Source: CAYRES01 sp964423425 (GTDB taxonomy: Bacteria > Actinomycetota > Thermoleophilia > RBG-16-64-13). Taken from it: DNA of 64,000 nt. How positions within the stretch are numbered: the stretch's first letter is position 1; the number at the start of each line of letters is the position of its first letter. A program made the translations under genes and the position numbers. The notes under the pieces are model-generated. The model was not told the origin of the DNA and did not search any database. It saw only the letters and a list, made by a program, of their open reading frames with translations. Below, piece after piece: positions 1-8,544 of the stretch. The DNA is taken from positions 1 through 64,000 of the forward strand of contig CAYRES010000001.1 of NCBI GenBank assembly GCA_964423425.1, read 5' to 3'.

Positions 1-83
1 TTGACCTACACATCACGCCGTACGTGAAACGACATATGGACTTGACCACCGACACAGGGGCATAGGCGGACTTGTGCGGGTAC

Positions 84-112
84 TTTCGAGGAGGGCGTCT
101 TCTCGATAGAAT
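84..112 (+). promoter_or_regulatory. candidate promoter for the first universal stress gene
   Basis: A TAGAAT -10 box lies at 107-112, with a weak TTTCGA -35 box at 84-89 and a 17-base spacer. Transcription would start near 119 and give a leader of about 70 bases before the ATG at 193. The -10 match is good and the -35 match poor, so this is only a candidate. Confidence 0.35.
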
Positions 113-192
113 CACTACGGTTACTGGGTAATCGTCTCAGGGTATAGGGCTCAGCATGATGGAAACAAACGCGCAAAGAGCGGAGGGTCGAC

Positions 193-678
193 ATGGTTCC
201 TAGCTCCATCCTCGTACCGACTGATGGGTCGGGCCCGGCAAAGGCGGCCGAGGTGTTTGCGGCCGAACTCGCCGGCCTCATGGGCAACGCCGAGGTGAGG
301 CTCATCAACGTGATTCCCATGACGTGCGTGGGCGATATCGTTGACTACACGGCTGAGAACGTGGTCAAGATCAAGGGACTGAACTACCGGGCCTGCACCC
401 TGGAAGAGAGTGAAGCGGCTCAGAGAGTGCTCGAAGCGGCCGCGGAGCGGGTGAAGTCCGTTGCCGGTCCAGGCGTTGAGGTCTCCACCAAGGTTGTTGA
501 GGCACCCTCCCCCGCGGGAGCCATCGTCGAGGAAGCTCAGTCCGAGAGGGCGTGCGGTCTCATCGTCATGGGTAACCGTGGCCTCGGCGGCTTCGGAAGC
601 CTCGTGCTGGGTTCGGTGAGCACGCAGGTGCTGCATGGAGCCCAGTGCCCCGTGGCCATTGTCAAGGAGGAAGCGTGA
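193..678 (+). CDS. universal stress protein (UspA family), first of a tandem pair
   Basis: A 161-residue single-domain universal stress protein, a cytoplasmic nucleotide-binding stress factor. It opens with the usual ILVPTDGS strand-loop. Near the C-terminus it carries the ATP-binding signature G127-x2-G130-x9-G140-S141, followed by the closing CPVAIVK strand, so it belongs to the ATP-binding branch of the family. A GGAGG ribosome site sits just before the ATG at 193. The next gene starts 25 bases after the stop and encodes a paralogue, so the two are probably co-transcribed and may form homo- or heterodimers. The specific stress cannot be read from the sequence. The facing gene across the terminator is a heliorhodopsin, which may or may not be meaningful. 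Confidence 0.93.
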   Translation: MVPSSILVPTDGSGPAKAAEVFAAELAGLMGNAEVRLINVIPMTCVGDIVDYTAENVVKIKGLNYRACTLEESEAAQRVLEAAAERVKSVAGPGVEVSTKVVEAPSPAGAIVEEAQSERACGLIVMGNRGLGGFGSLVLGSVSTQVLHGAQCPVAIVKEEA

Positions 679-703
679 GGATCCCTCGAGGAGGTGGGGC
701 TCG

Positions 704-1156
704 ATGATTCCGACCACGATTCTGGTGCCCGTTGACGGCTCGGCCTCTTCGCAGGCCGCAGAGTTGTTCGCAGCGGAACTGGTCAACCACGGCGGACGCT
801 TCGAGATAGAAGTCGCCACGGTGATCCCCCCACGCACCCTTCCCTATCGCCGGGCCATGGTTCTGGCCCGCACCTCGTCGGAGGAAGACGCGCATCGGGC
901 GGAGGAGCTCCTACGCCAAGCGGCGGGACGCATCCAAGCTCAACTCACCAACGATGATGTCACCGTCGTTGAGCAGTTGGTGGAGGGAGAATCCCCGGCC
1001 GAGGCCATCGTGCAGGAGTCACTTGAGGATGGTACCTGCAAGCTCATCATCATGGGTAGTCGCGGCCGGGGTGGCTTCGGTAGCCTTGCCCTCGGTTCCG
1101 TGAGCCAACAGGTTCTCTTCGAGGCGAGCTGTCCCGTCATCATTGTGAAAGGCTGA
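704..1156 (+). CDS. universal stress protein (UspA family), second of a tandem pair
   Basis: A 150-residue paralogue of the preceding gene. The ATG at 704 is preferred over upstream starts because a GAGGAGGTGG ribosome site lies just before it and translation from there begins directly with the family's first strand (TTILVPVDGS). The ATP-binding signature is intact: G118-x2-G121-x9-G131-S132, followed by CPVIIVKG. Upstream in-frame codons would overlap the first gene and add unrelated sequence. It ends the operon, and a strong intrinsic terminator follows at 1243-1290. The two proteins share the C-terminal GGFGSL...GSVS block, which points to a local duplication. The individual roles are unknown. 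Confidence 0.92.
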   Translation: MIPTTILVPVDGSASSQAAELFAAELVNHGGRFEIEVATVIPPRTLPYRRAMVLARTSSEEDAHRAEELLRQAAGRIQAQLTNDDVTVVEQLVEGESPAEAIVQESLEDGTCKLIIMGSRGRGGFGSLALGSVSQQVLFEASCPVIIVKG

Positions 1157-1242
1157 CGGGCGCACTTTCCAACAGAGGCGCTTCTGTCTCGACATGGGTG
1201 GTTCCGGGCGCACACGTGGTGCCTTCCGGAAACGCGACGGAT

Positions 1243-1290
1243 GGGGACGGTGGTCCTTCCCGGCTGAGGAAGGACCACCGTCCCCTCTTT
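1243..1290 (+). terminator. strong intrinsic terminator after the universal stress pair
   Basis: A perfect 18-base-pair stem is formed by 1243-1260 and 1268-1285, with a 7-base loop and a short TCTTT tail. It lies between convergent genes. The T tail is on the plus side, so it mainly ends the universal stress transcript, although a stem this strong could also block transcription from the heliorhodopsin side. Confidence 0.85.
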
Positions 1291-1368
1291 CAAGCCGTGC
1301 CGGCGGGAGGCGAGGGGGCGTGGCTCAGCCGTTGCCGGGTCTTCTGCTGCGCGACAGGCTGTTCTCGA

Positions 1369-2166
1369 TCAGCGCAGCGTACCCGAGAAGACCTGCCAGG
1401 CGAGGGCCGACTTCGCCACCAGAGAGAGCAGGATGTACATCTTCTCCCCGTAGAGGTAGTCGCGCCACGGTCCCACCTTCTTGTACTGGAGCACCATGTT
1501 GACGGCGAAGGCGTTGAACAGGAGGAAGACGGTGGGGAGGATGAACCACACGAAGGTGGGGATGGAACCACTGAACGACGAGAGGGCGGCGAAGAAGTAC
1601 CAGGCGATGATCAGCCAGGGAACCACGCCGGCAAAGATACCGCAGTAGAAGGCAGTCCAGTTGGTGCGACCCGTGGCCTGATTGTGGAGCTCCATCATGA
1701 GGCCGAAGAGATTCATGCAGGCATTGAGGGCGAAGAGTAGCACCAGGCTGGGCAGGTCGAACATGCTCGAGAGCATGGCGATGATCACAAGCATGAGAGA
1801 CGAGCTGAGGGCATACTCGAACCAGCGCAGGTAGTTGATGTGCCGGCGCAGGTTGCGGGCGTACCAGGCGAACACTCCGGGCACGGTGACGACGAGATGG
1901 GCCACCGCCGAGAGGAGGAAGAAGGCGGCCACCAACGGGCCGAGAGGAACGGAGACGAGCTCCGACAGAAGTGGAGAAGCTTCTTCCCGCAGGGGGTTGT
2001 AGCTCAAGAAGGAACTCGTGAGGGAGAGGCGAAAACCGGTGGAGAGGGCCAATACCAGTGCCGCCTGCCCGGCGTGAATGCACCCCATGAAAAGGTTGTA
2101 CCAGCGCAGGTTGGCTACCTGCTCATTCCACGACTGCGTCTGTAACAGCCCGCCCTCTGTTGTCAT
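1369..2166 (-). CDS. heliorhodopsin (retinal-binding seven-helix membrane protein)
   Basis: A 265-residue protein with seven hydrophobic segments and the family's hallmark last helix, LSLVAKSALAWQVFSGTL, in which K252 should carry retinal as a Schiff base. Helix 3 contains RWFEYALSSS, placing E117 at the position of the known counterion. H31 and H90 match the two conserved histidines near the Schiff base. The N-terminus is predicted inside, inverted relative to type-1 rhodopsins. Heliorhodopsins are not known to be simple ion pumps; sensory or enzyme-regulating roles have been proposed for different members. AAGGGAGAAG precedes the ATG. A TATCCT box at 2221-2226 (minus) could be the -10. No retinal or carotenoid synthesis gene lies in this window. 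The family call is very secure; the function is open. Confidence 0.95.
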   Translation of the reverse strand: MTTEGGLLQTQSWNEQVANLRWYNLFMGCIHAGQAALVLALSTGFRLSLTSSFLSYNPLREEASPLLSELVSVPLGPLVAAFFLLSAVAHLVVTVPGVFAWYARNLRRHINYLRWFEYALSSSLMLVIIAMLSSMFDLPSLVLLFALNACMNLFGLMMELHNQATGRTNWTAFYCGIFAGVVPWLIIAWYFFAALSSFSGSIPTFVWFILPTVFLLFNAFAVNMVLQYKKVGPWRDYLYGEKMYILLSLVAKSALAWQVFSGTLR

Positions 2167-2345
2167 TCTTCTCCCTTCCCCGCCTCGTGAGTCGCACAGG
2201 TGCAGCGCGGCTGGCGGATCAGGATACCATTAGTCGGCCCTATTCCGGAGGAATTACGTGGAGACGGGGGTGTCGAGAGGTTCAAGGTGCAGGCGCCAAC
2301 CGGGACTCAGGCTCCGCCGGGGCGGCAGGAACCTCCTGGTGACAC

Positions 2346-3677
2346 CTACCTGTGGGCCGCGAGGGTGGGGTAGGGGTTGATGGCCGCACCGCCCCCCGGG
2401 CGTATCTCGAAGTGCAGGTGCACGGATCCGCCCCTCGCGTTGCCGGTATTGCCGGCGTAGGCGATGACCTGACCTGCATTCACTCTGACGCCCGCACGGA
2501 TGCCGTCGGCTATGCCGTCGAGATGGGCATAGTAGTAGTTGTTGCCGTCGTCGGCCTTCAGCCACAAGGTGATGCCGCCGAGACCCGACTCGGTAGGATT
2601 CGTGCGCAGGATGGTGCCGGTGTAGACGGCGACCAGGGGAGTGCCCCGGGCGCAATGGATGTCTGTGCCCTTATGCACCCTGCCGCCCGAGCGGGGGGCG
2701 TGCCAGGTGTCGCGGAAGCTGTGAGGACCGGCCACAGGGAATACCCAGCCGCTCGCACCCACATTGACGGCCACCGATGTGGGCCGGCTCGGTGTCGGGC
2801 TTGAGGGACGAGCCGTCGTCCGGGTGGACGAGCCGCTCGAATTCGAGCCGTTGCCTGCGCTGGCCGCCGCCTTCTCCCGCTCGGCGCGGGCCTTCTCCTC
2901 GGCGATGCGCTGGGCCTCTTCGGCTTTGCGTTGCTGCTCCTGGAGTTCGGCAACGCGGTTTCTGAGCTGGGCGTAGTCGGAGCTTGCCGCCGTGAAGGCG
3001 CTCTCTGCCCGCTCGTTGGCGGCTGAGATCTCGGCCACTATCTGTTGCTGTTCAGCCTTCTTCGCCGAGAGCTCGGCTTCGAGTTCGTTGAGCTGGGCCA
3101 GCTTGCTCTCCACCTGCCGCAGCACCTTGTTCTCGCCTTGGAGGATGCGGTTCAGGAGGTCGAGCCGGTTCACAATGCTCGTGAAGGAGGTGTTCTCGTC
3201 GGAGAAGATTGCTTGGAGGATGGCGAGCTCGCCGTAGGCCCTATCCATATAGGCGCGGCGAAGGCGTTCCTCCAGCTCGTCTTCCATGGTGCCGAGGTCG
3301 CTGCGTGTCACTTCGAGCTGCGTCTGCACTTGGGCCACGCGATTGTCGGTGTTGGCCAGGCGGCCAAGGGCTTCATCCTTCTGCGCTGCAAGCTTGTCGA
3401 GCTTGGTCTGGAGCGCAGCCATGTCTTTCTTGGCCTGTTCCAGCTGCTTCTTGGCCTGTTCAACACTCTTCTTCGCCTGCTCCACGGTGGAGGCGGAGGC
3501 GGAGCTGGGACCGATAAGTGGGGAAAGCGAAGAAGGGGCGAAGGCGACGCCCACATTGAGTGCCAAGGCGCCCACGAGACACCAGCTGACAAGTACGCGG
3601 ATCGCGCCATGGCGGGTACGTAAGACCCTCTTGCCGTGGCGGTCGCAGCGCGCCGCACGTGTGTGCTTGGGCCACAT
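2346..3677 (-). CDS. secreted LytM/M23 peptidoglycan hydrolase with PcsB-like coiled coil
   Basis: About 443 residues from the chosen ATG at 3677. A positively charged N-terminus and a hydrophobic segment (about residues 26-46) form a signal or anchor. A long coiled coil (about 60-270) follows, then a serine-rich linker and a C-terminal M23 zinc peptidase domain. The zinc and catalytic residues are present: H335 and D339 (HKGTD), H385 (YAHLDG), H420 and H422 (HLHFEIRP), so it should be an active endopeptidase cutting cross-link peptides outside the membrane. The coiled-coil region (LRRAYMDR...VNRLDLLNRIL) resembles that of PcsB/CwlO-type proteins controlled by FtsEX. A TACAAT box ends 8 bases before this ATG, suggesting a leaderless message. 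An in-frame ATG 18 bases upstream is possible but less likely. Confidence 0.9.
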   Translation of the reverse strand: MWPKHTRAARCDRHGKRVLRTRHGAIRVLVSWCLVGALALNVGVAFAPSSLSPLIGPSSASASTVEQAKKSVEQAKKQLEQAKKDMAALQTKLDKLAAQKDEALGRLANTDNRVAQVQTQLEVTRSDLGTMEDELEERLRRAYMDRAYGELAILQAIFSDENTSFTSIVNRLDLLNRILQGENKVLRQVESKLAQLNELEAELSAKKAEQQQIVAEISAANERAESAFTAASSDYAQLRNRVAELQEQQRKAEEAQRIAEEKARAEREKAAASAGNGSNSSGSSTRTTARPSSPTPSRPTSVAVNVGASGWVFPVAGPHSFRDTWHAPRSGGRVHKGTDIHCARGTPLVAVYTGTILRTNPTESGLGGITLWLKADDGNNYYYAHLDGIADGIRAGVRVNAGQVIAYAGNTGNARGGSVHLHFEIRPGGGAAINPYPTLAAHR

Positions 3678-3685
3678 GGAGTTGC

Positions 3686-3691
3686 ATTGTA
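3686..3691 (-). promoter_or_regulatory. -10 box for the LytM gene, leaderless type
   Basis: On the minus strand TACAAT is followed by 8 bases and then the ATG at 3677. There is no Shine-Dalgarno sequence in between. No convincing -35 box is visible (TGGCTT at 17 bases is weak). The geometry fits leaderless transcription as known in Actinomycetota. Confidence 0.45.
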
Positions 3692-3759
3692 GCATTAGGG
3701 GGCGACCAAAGCCAGGCGGTAGTGTATGCAGACCACTCGAGGAGGAGGGGCTGACCCAG

Positions 3760-4335
3760 TTGAATCGGCAGGAGAGTGACCTCCCTGAAGGTACGAGGGC
3801 CACGCGTGCATCGTCAGCGGCCATCCCGGTTCCTCGCGTGCTCCTTCTGGTTCAACGTTCATGGTGGCGGCACGATGCCCAGTGGTTCAGGGCGGTCGCT
3901 CGGCGCTTCGGCTTGGACGCCGCACACGAGATGAATCTCGAGGCGCTCGAGCGGGCTACGCGGGCGGCGGTCCTCCTCCTACGTAGGGAGGGAGCCATGG
4001 GGCTGATGGAAGGCCTGCGCGACCTGGAGCAGGTATTCAGAATGTTGTGGTCCGTGTTTTTTGCTGGAGGGCTCTACCAAGACTCCGAGTTTGTGATAGA
4101 TGGAGAGGAAGGATACCGGGTAGGAGAGAGCTGCCACGCGTACGAGCAGTTGTGCCGTGGCGATTTGGTGTCGGGCTACGAATGCGGCTGCCGGGCTTTC
4201 CACAACGGGGTGAGGAGGGGTCTCGGTGTGGACTTCACCCACGAGATCGTCGAGAGCCTGGTGGGTGGCGATGGGCGATGCCGGGTCTTGTTCCGCATGG
4301 CTGCCGTGCCGGAGCCTGGTCCATGTACCCCATAG
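3760..4335 (+). CDS. DUF6125 / ATC-hydrolase-like cysteine-rich protein
   Basis: About 191 residues if translation starts at TTG 3760, chosen because GGAGGAGGGG lies 9 bases upstream; GTG 3838 is an alternative without a ribosome site. The first half contains WFRAVARRFGLDAAHEMN, resembling the start of DUF6125 proteins. The second half is cysteine-rich (C125, C132, C142, C144, C174) with a GDGRC motif, reminiscent of the L-2-amino-thiazoline-4-carboxylate hydrolase fold. No signal peptide or membrane segment is seen. The protein encoded at 59297-59947 has a similar C-terminal pattern. The family name is a recollection of motif pattern and has not been tested by a search. The substrate is unknown. 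The cysteines could bind a metal or cofactor. Confidence 0.6.
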   Translation: MNRQESDLPEGTRATRASSAAIPVPRVLLLVQRSWWRHDAQWFRAVARRFGLDAAHEMNLEALERATRAAVLLLRREGAMGLMEGLRDLEQVFRMLWSVFFAGGLYQDSEFVIDGEEGYRVGESCHAYEQLCRGDLVSGYECGCRAFHNGVRRGLGVDFTHEIVESLVGGDGRCRVLFRMAAVPEPGPCTP

Positions 4336-4404
4336 TCTGTGCGACGCGAAAAGGTCTCGGGCCAACGTGGTTGCCCGGCGGCCGTTGATTCTGGGAGCGG
4401 GAAG

Positions 4405-5091
4405 ATGAAGGAACAGGTGACGTTCGGGGCCGGCCCTCGTTTGGAGGGCATACTGGAGGGCTCCGAGGCTGGGTTGAGGCCTGCGGGGGGAGCGGTCGTG
4501 GCGCATCCTCACCCCCTGTATGGGGGAACGATGCTGCAGCCGGTCGTCCACCACGTGGCGAAGGCCTGCCGGTCGTCCGGCCTGGTGACGCTCAGATTCA
4601 ATTTCCGGGGGGTGGGCGGTAGTGAAGGCGACTACGACGGAGAAGCGGAGAAGGATGATGTGCTGGCCGCCTCCTCATATCTCAGAGACCACCTCCCCGC
4701 GGGAACCCCGCTGGTGCTCGCCGGGTACTCTTACGGTGCGAGCATGAGTGCGCTGGCCGCCGCGGAAGCTGTTTCTCCAGTGGCCGCCCTGGTGCTCGTG
4801 GCCTTTCCTGTCGTCTTTCAGGAGCTCGGTGCTTCGCTCTTCTCTGGTATCGGCCGGTTCAGCGGTCCCACGCTCTCCATCTGCGGTGAGCGCGATGACA
4901 TCGCACCTCCCGCCAACGTGGCCCGCTTTCTGAGAAATGCGGGTCTCGACCCCGAAGAAGTGGTCATTCCCGGGTGCGACCATCTCTTCGCCGGGGGCCA
5001 TCGGCGCATCGAGGATGAGGTGGCCGGCTTTCTGAAGAGGCGTGTGCTCACGGCGCCCCCGGCCGAGCGTGGCGGCGCTCGCTCACGATGA
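4405..5091 (+). CDS. alpha/beta hydrolase of the COG2945 type
   Basis: A 228-residue soluble alpha/beta hydrolase. It has the AHPHPLYGGTM block typical of this subgroup, the nucleophile elbow GYSYGA (S109), an acidic residue in GERDD (D164 or D165) and the histidine in CDHLF (H193), so the catalytic triad looks complete. The ATG at 4405 follows GGGAGCGGGAAG and begins directly with the first strand; earlier in-frame starts lack a ribosome site. It lies 69 bases after the DUF6125-like gene and 31 bases before the helicase gene, so the three may be one transcript. Members of this subgroup are poorly characterised; esterase or thioesterase activity is a guess. Confidence 0.85.
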   Translation: MKEQVTFGAGPRLEGILEGSEAGLRPAGGAVVAHPHPLYGGTMLQPVVHHVAKACRSSGLVTLRFNFRGVGGSEGDYDGEAEKDDVLAASSYLRDHLPAGTPLVLAGYSYGASMSALAAAEAVSPVAALVLVAFPVVFQELGASLFSGIGRFSGPTLSICGERDDIAPPANVARFLRNAGLDPEEVVIPGCDHLFAGGHRRIEDEVAGFLKRRVLTAPPAERGGARSR

Positions 5092-5122
5092 GCGCCGGGG
5101 TGACCGGAAGGGAGAACGGGTG

Positions 5123-7624
5123 ATGAAAAGTTTCAGCGAGTTCGGGCTCAGCGCTCCCGTCCTCGACGCCGTCGCGAAGATGGGGTTTGCGGAAGCAACT
5201 CCCATTCAGGAGAAGGCCATACCGGTGGTTCTTGAGGGCCGGGATCTCGTGGGGCAGGCTCAGGCCGGTACGGGGAAGACGGCTGCGTACGGCATCCCCA
5301 TAGCCGAGAAGACGAAGGTTGCCTCGTCGGCCGTGCAGGCCGTCGTACTGTGTCCCACCCGCGAACACACCGAACAGGTGGCGGAGGAACTCCACGAGTT
5401 GTGTCTCGGTACCGAGCAGAAGGTGTTGCCTCTGCGGGCCGGCCAGCGCCGCGAGCGACAGGTGGAGGCGTTGGCGAAGGGAGCTCACGTGGTGGTCGGC
5501 ATGCCCTCCCGGGTACGTGACCACCTCGAGCGGGAGACCCTTGATGCGGGTGAGGTACGCCTGGTGGTGATTGACGAGGGCGACATGATGGTCGACCTCG
5601 GACAACTTGGGGAGATCGAGCGCATTGTGGCCCACTGCCCCGCCAACGTGCAGCTGCTGGTGTTCTCGGTCACGGTCCCGGAACGCTTGTCGGAACTGAT
5701 CGACAGCCGGCTCAAGGATCCGGTGCGGGTGAGTGTGGTTGCCGAGACGCTCACCCTCGACGAAACCGAACAGATCTTCTACGAAGTTCCCGAGAGGGAG
5801 AAACTGAATACGCTGGCCGCCCTCATCGATCTCGAGGAGGAGAGCGGGTCCACGGTGGTGTTCTGTCGGACGCGGCGCAATGTGGAGAAGGTCACGCGCA
5901 AGCTGCGGGCTCTCGGATACGAGGCGGTGGGCCTGCACAGTGACCAATCGCCGGCGGACCGGGAGCGGGTCGCGGCCGCCTTCCGCGAAGCGGGTTCAGG
6001 GCTGCTCGTGACCACCGACGTGGCCTTCAGGGGGTTGGAGCTCGGCCCCGTGCAGCGTCTCATCAACTACCACATCCCGCAGGATCCGGCGGCTTACCTC
6101 GTGCGGGTGGATCGCATGGGGATAGCGGGCCGGTCGGGGGCGGCGATCACGCTCGTCACCCCGGCCGAGTATTTCGATCTTCTGCGGATTCAGGAGACGA
6201 CCACGGGTCAGCTCGAGAAGCGGGAGCTTCCCCAAAGAAGCGCGACGGCCGGCACGGGTGAGCGTGGAGATGAACCGTCCGGCGCCGCGGCACCATCTGG
6301 TGCCTCGGGCGCCGCCGAACCGCCTGATGCCGCCGAACCCGTCGAACCGTCTGGTGCAGCAGAAACGCCTCGTGGTGATGAAACGCCGACTCCCACGGGG
6401 GCCGCCGTCGGCGCAGATGCGTCGGGAAGGGGCCGCCGGACGGGTGCCACGAATCGGATCCCCCAGGACGGGGAGAATCTGGTGGCCGATGTACTCAGGC
6501 GTGCCGGGGAGGAGGCCAAGGAAGGGGAGACGGAGGCGGAACGCCTGCAACGCCGTCACGTGCAGAAGGATGTCGCGAAGAAGATCGCCTGGACGGCTCA
6601 TGAGATCGCGATGCAGGAGGCATGGCGTATCCAAAGGGAGCGTATGGTGCACTCGGTGCACGAGGAGGCGGCCGGTGTTGAGCCGAGGTCCCCCCACGTA
6701 CCGCCGGGCATCGCCCCGACTCCCGCGGAAGACATGGTGGTCGGTTCCTGGCCCCGGTCATCCCGGTCCGAGGCTCAACGCCTCGTGGAGTTGGAAGAGA
6801 GGATCCGCGAGGCGGAGAAACTGGTCGCGGAAACCTTGGCCGAGCGCAGTCCAGCGCTAAGCGCCGAGGAAGAGCAGAGGCTTCTCCGGGCGTTGTACGC
6901 TCGCGACCTCTTGCGCGGGCTTCTTGACCGAGCCCAATCTGCGAGCGGAGGCACCGCCGACGTGGAGGGAGCGGCTCGCGGGGAGGCAGAGGGGGTTCCG
7001 GCTGGAGCGCCGGGGTCGGATGTAGAGCCAAGGCCGGCTGGGGGGTCCGGGCCGGACGCGGCGTCTTCTCTGCGGCGGGATCTTCTTACGGTTATCGACC
7101 ACGTCGCTGAGAGCCTGGCTGAGGGCCACGATGTGAGGGTCATGGCCGCCCTCCTCCTCGAGGAGGTGCTCTTGCTGTCGGCGGGGGGCCCATCATCCGG
7201 AGCAGGGCAAGATGGTGCTGCTTCGGAGGCTGTTGATCCGGGCGCCCCTGAGCAGGGTATCGCCCCGGCAGCCGGGCCAACCGGCCAACAGGGCAGGCGA
7301 ACCGGTGGGCAGGGTGAGACGGTGACCGGCCGGTCCGAGGACATGGCCAGACTGTTCGTCTCGATTGGACGAAGACAACGGGTCAGCAAAGAGGAGCTGG
7401 AACGATTGCTCAAGGAGACGGGCGGCATCCAGGAGGGTGACATCGGCCGCATAGACCTCCTGCCCCGCTACGCCTTCGTGGAAGTGCGCAGAGCGGTCGC
7501 GGATCGCGTGGTGGAGAGAATGAACGACATGCTGTTCCGAGGCCGGGAGATATCCGTGGAGCCGGCGCGGGAGAGGGACCAGGATGAGGGCCCCGGAGCG
7601 TCTGAGGTGAAGAAGGATGAGTGA
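5123..7624 (+). CDS. DEAD-box-like RNA helicase with degenerate motifs and DbpA-type RNA-binding tail
   Basis: 833 residues starting at ATG 5123, which follows GGGAGAACGGG. The two RecA-like domains span about 1-350. The Q motif, motif I (AQAGTGKT, K52) and CPTRE are normal. The DEAD box reads DEGD (151-154), motif III is SVT instead of SAT (182-184), motif V is TTDVAFRGLE, and motif VI reads DRMGIAGRSG (330-339), losing the H and one R of HRxGRxGR. A long alanine/glycine/proline-rich insert of about 390 residues with charged helices follows. Residues 741-818 then form a DbpA/CsdA RNA-binding domain (RLFVSIGRR...DIGRIDLLPRYAFVEV). Cold-shock or ribosome-assembly roles are typical for this architecture. 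Whether this one still couples ATP hydrolysis to unwinding is doubtful. Confidence 0.88.
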   Translation: MKSFSEFGLSAPVLDAVAKMGFAEATPIQEKAIPVVLEGRDLVGQAQAGTGKTAAYGIPIAEKTKVASSAVQAVVLCPTREHTEQVAEELHELCLGTEQKVLPLRAGQRRERQVEALAKGAHVVVGMPSRVRDHLERETLDAGEVRLVVIDEGDMMVDLGQLGEIERIVAHCPANVQLLVFSVTVPERLSELIDSRLKDPVRVSVVAETLTLDETEQIFYEVPEREKLNTLAALIDLEEESGSTVVFCRTRRNVEKVTRKLRALGYEAVGLHSDQSPADRERVAAAFREAGSGLLVTTDVAFRGLELGPVQRLINYHIPQDPAAYLVRVDRMGIAGRSGAAITLVTPAEYFDLLRIQETTTGQLEKRELPQRSATAGTGERGDEPSGAAAPSGASGAAEPPDAAEPVEPSGAAETPRGDETPTPTGAAVGADASGRGRRTGATNRIPQDGENLVADVLRRAGEEAKEGETEAERLQRRHVQKDVAKKIAWTAHEIAMQEAWRIQRERMVHSVHEEAAGVEPRSPHVPPGIAPTPAEDMVVGSWPRSSRSEAQRLVELEERIREAEKLVAETLAERSPALSAEEEQRLLRALYARDLLRGLLDRAQSASGGTADVEGAARGEAEGVPAGAPGSDVEPRPAGGSGPDAASSLRRDLLTVIDHVAESLAEGHDVRVMAALLLEEVLLLSAGGPSSGAGQDGAASEAVDPGAPEQGIAPAAGPTGQQGRRTGGQGETVTGRSEDMARLFVSIGRRQRVSKEELERLLKETGGIQEGDIGRIDLLPRYAFVEVRRAVADRVVERMNDMLFRGREISVEPARERDQDEGPGASEVKKDE

Positions 7625-7798
7625 GCCGGCGTGCAGAGAAGTGTCCGTAGGGTGCGCGCATACTCTGCGGGGTATGTGGGTAGAAACAGCGCAGTGAGTT
7701 GGGAGCGGTATCATACCCATGTGTGATCCGGCCGATGAGGGCCGCTGCTATTCATGTGGGGCTGCTCTCTACACCGAGCGAGCAAAGGAGGCGCAGGA

Positions 7799-8371
7799 GT
7801 GGAGTTGAAGGGTTCTGAAACCGAGAAGAATCTGATGAGGGCGTTTGCGGGCGAGTCCCAGGCGAGGAGCCGCTATACGTACGCCGCGTCCGTCGCGCGC
7901 AAAGAGGGCTTTGTTCAGATTTCGAACATCTTTCTCGAGACCGCCGACAACGAGCGTGCTCATGCCAAGGTATTCTATGATCACCTGCAGGGTGGCATGG
8001 TGACGTTCGACGCGACGTATCCCGCCGGGCCGGCCGGGTGCACGGCTGACAACCTGTTGGCGGCTGCGGAGGGCGAGAAGGAGGAGTGGAGCCTTCTATA
8101 CGCCGGCTTTGCCGAGACGGCGGAGAAGGAGGGCTTCAAGGCGGTTGCAGCTTCCTTCAAGAAGATCGCCGACGTGGAGTCCTATCACGAGCGGCGTTTC
8201 CGCAAGCTTCTTGCGAATGTCGAGTCCGACGAGGTCTTCAAGAAGCCTGAGTCGTTGAAGTGGAAGTGCGGGAACTGCGGATATGTGCATGAAGGCGCGG
8301 AGGCCCCGGCGACGTGTCCCGCCTGCAAGCACAAGCAGGAGCACTTCGAAGTGTGGGTAGAGGCTTACTAG
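7799..8371 (+). CDS. rubrerythrin
   Basis: 190 residues from GTG 7799, chosen because AAAGGAGG lies 7 bases upstream and translation begins with the family's N-terminal ELKGSETEKNL. Residues 1-140 form a ferritin-like four-helix bundle with the diiron glutamates, including E19 in FAGESQA. The C-terminus is a rubredoxin-like knuckle with C157-x2-C160 and C173-x2-C176 binding one iron. Rubrerythrin reduces hydrogen peroxide in the cytoplasm of anaerobes and microaerophiles using electrons from rubredoxin or NAD(P)H systems. It appears to be a single-gene unit, with 174 bases before it and an inverted repeat after it. No rubredoxin or superoxide reductase gene is next to it. Confidence 0.96.
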   Translation: MELKGSETEKNLMRAFAGESQARSRYTYAASVARKEGFVQISNIFLETADNERAHAKVFYDHLQGGMVTFDATYPAGPAGCTADNLLAAAEGEKEEWSLLYAGFAETAEKEGFKAVAASFKKIADVESYHERRFRKLLANVESDEVFKKPESLKWKCGNCGYVHEGAEAPATCPACKHKQEHFEVWVEAY

Positions 8372-8421
8372 AATCACTCCTGGGAGCGCACCGGGGCCGT
8401 CGGGCGGCCTCGGCGCGCTCC

Positions 8422-8456
8422 CTGTGTGGCGCCTGCCCCGGGCCGCCGCCACACAG
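8422..8456. terminator. inverted repeat after rubrerythrin, possible hairpin terminator
   Basis: CTGTGTGGCG at 8422-8431 pairs with CGCCACACAG at 8447-8456 around a 15-base GC-rich loop. No T run follows, so if it ends transcription it would need Rho or RNA folding alone. The repeat's TGTGTGGCG core recurs about 70 bases downstream. Confidence 0.35.
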
Positions 8457-8544
8457 CGCTTACAAACCCCGCACTCGCCTGCGGGCGCGCGGTTCTTCTG
8501 TGTGGCGGCCTGAAGTGCGTCGCCAATCTCCACCTTAAGTCCCC

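Noticed and set aside
1..192. TTGACC motifs at 1 and 42 as a promoter for the universal stress genes
   Set aside because: Neither has a -10 box at an acceptable distance; the TAGAAT at 107-112 is a better candidate.
635..703. Upstream start for the second universal stress protein
   Set aside because: It would overlap the first gene and add 23 residues before the conserved first strand; the ATG at 704 has a strong ribosome site.
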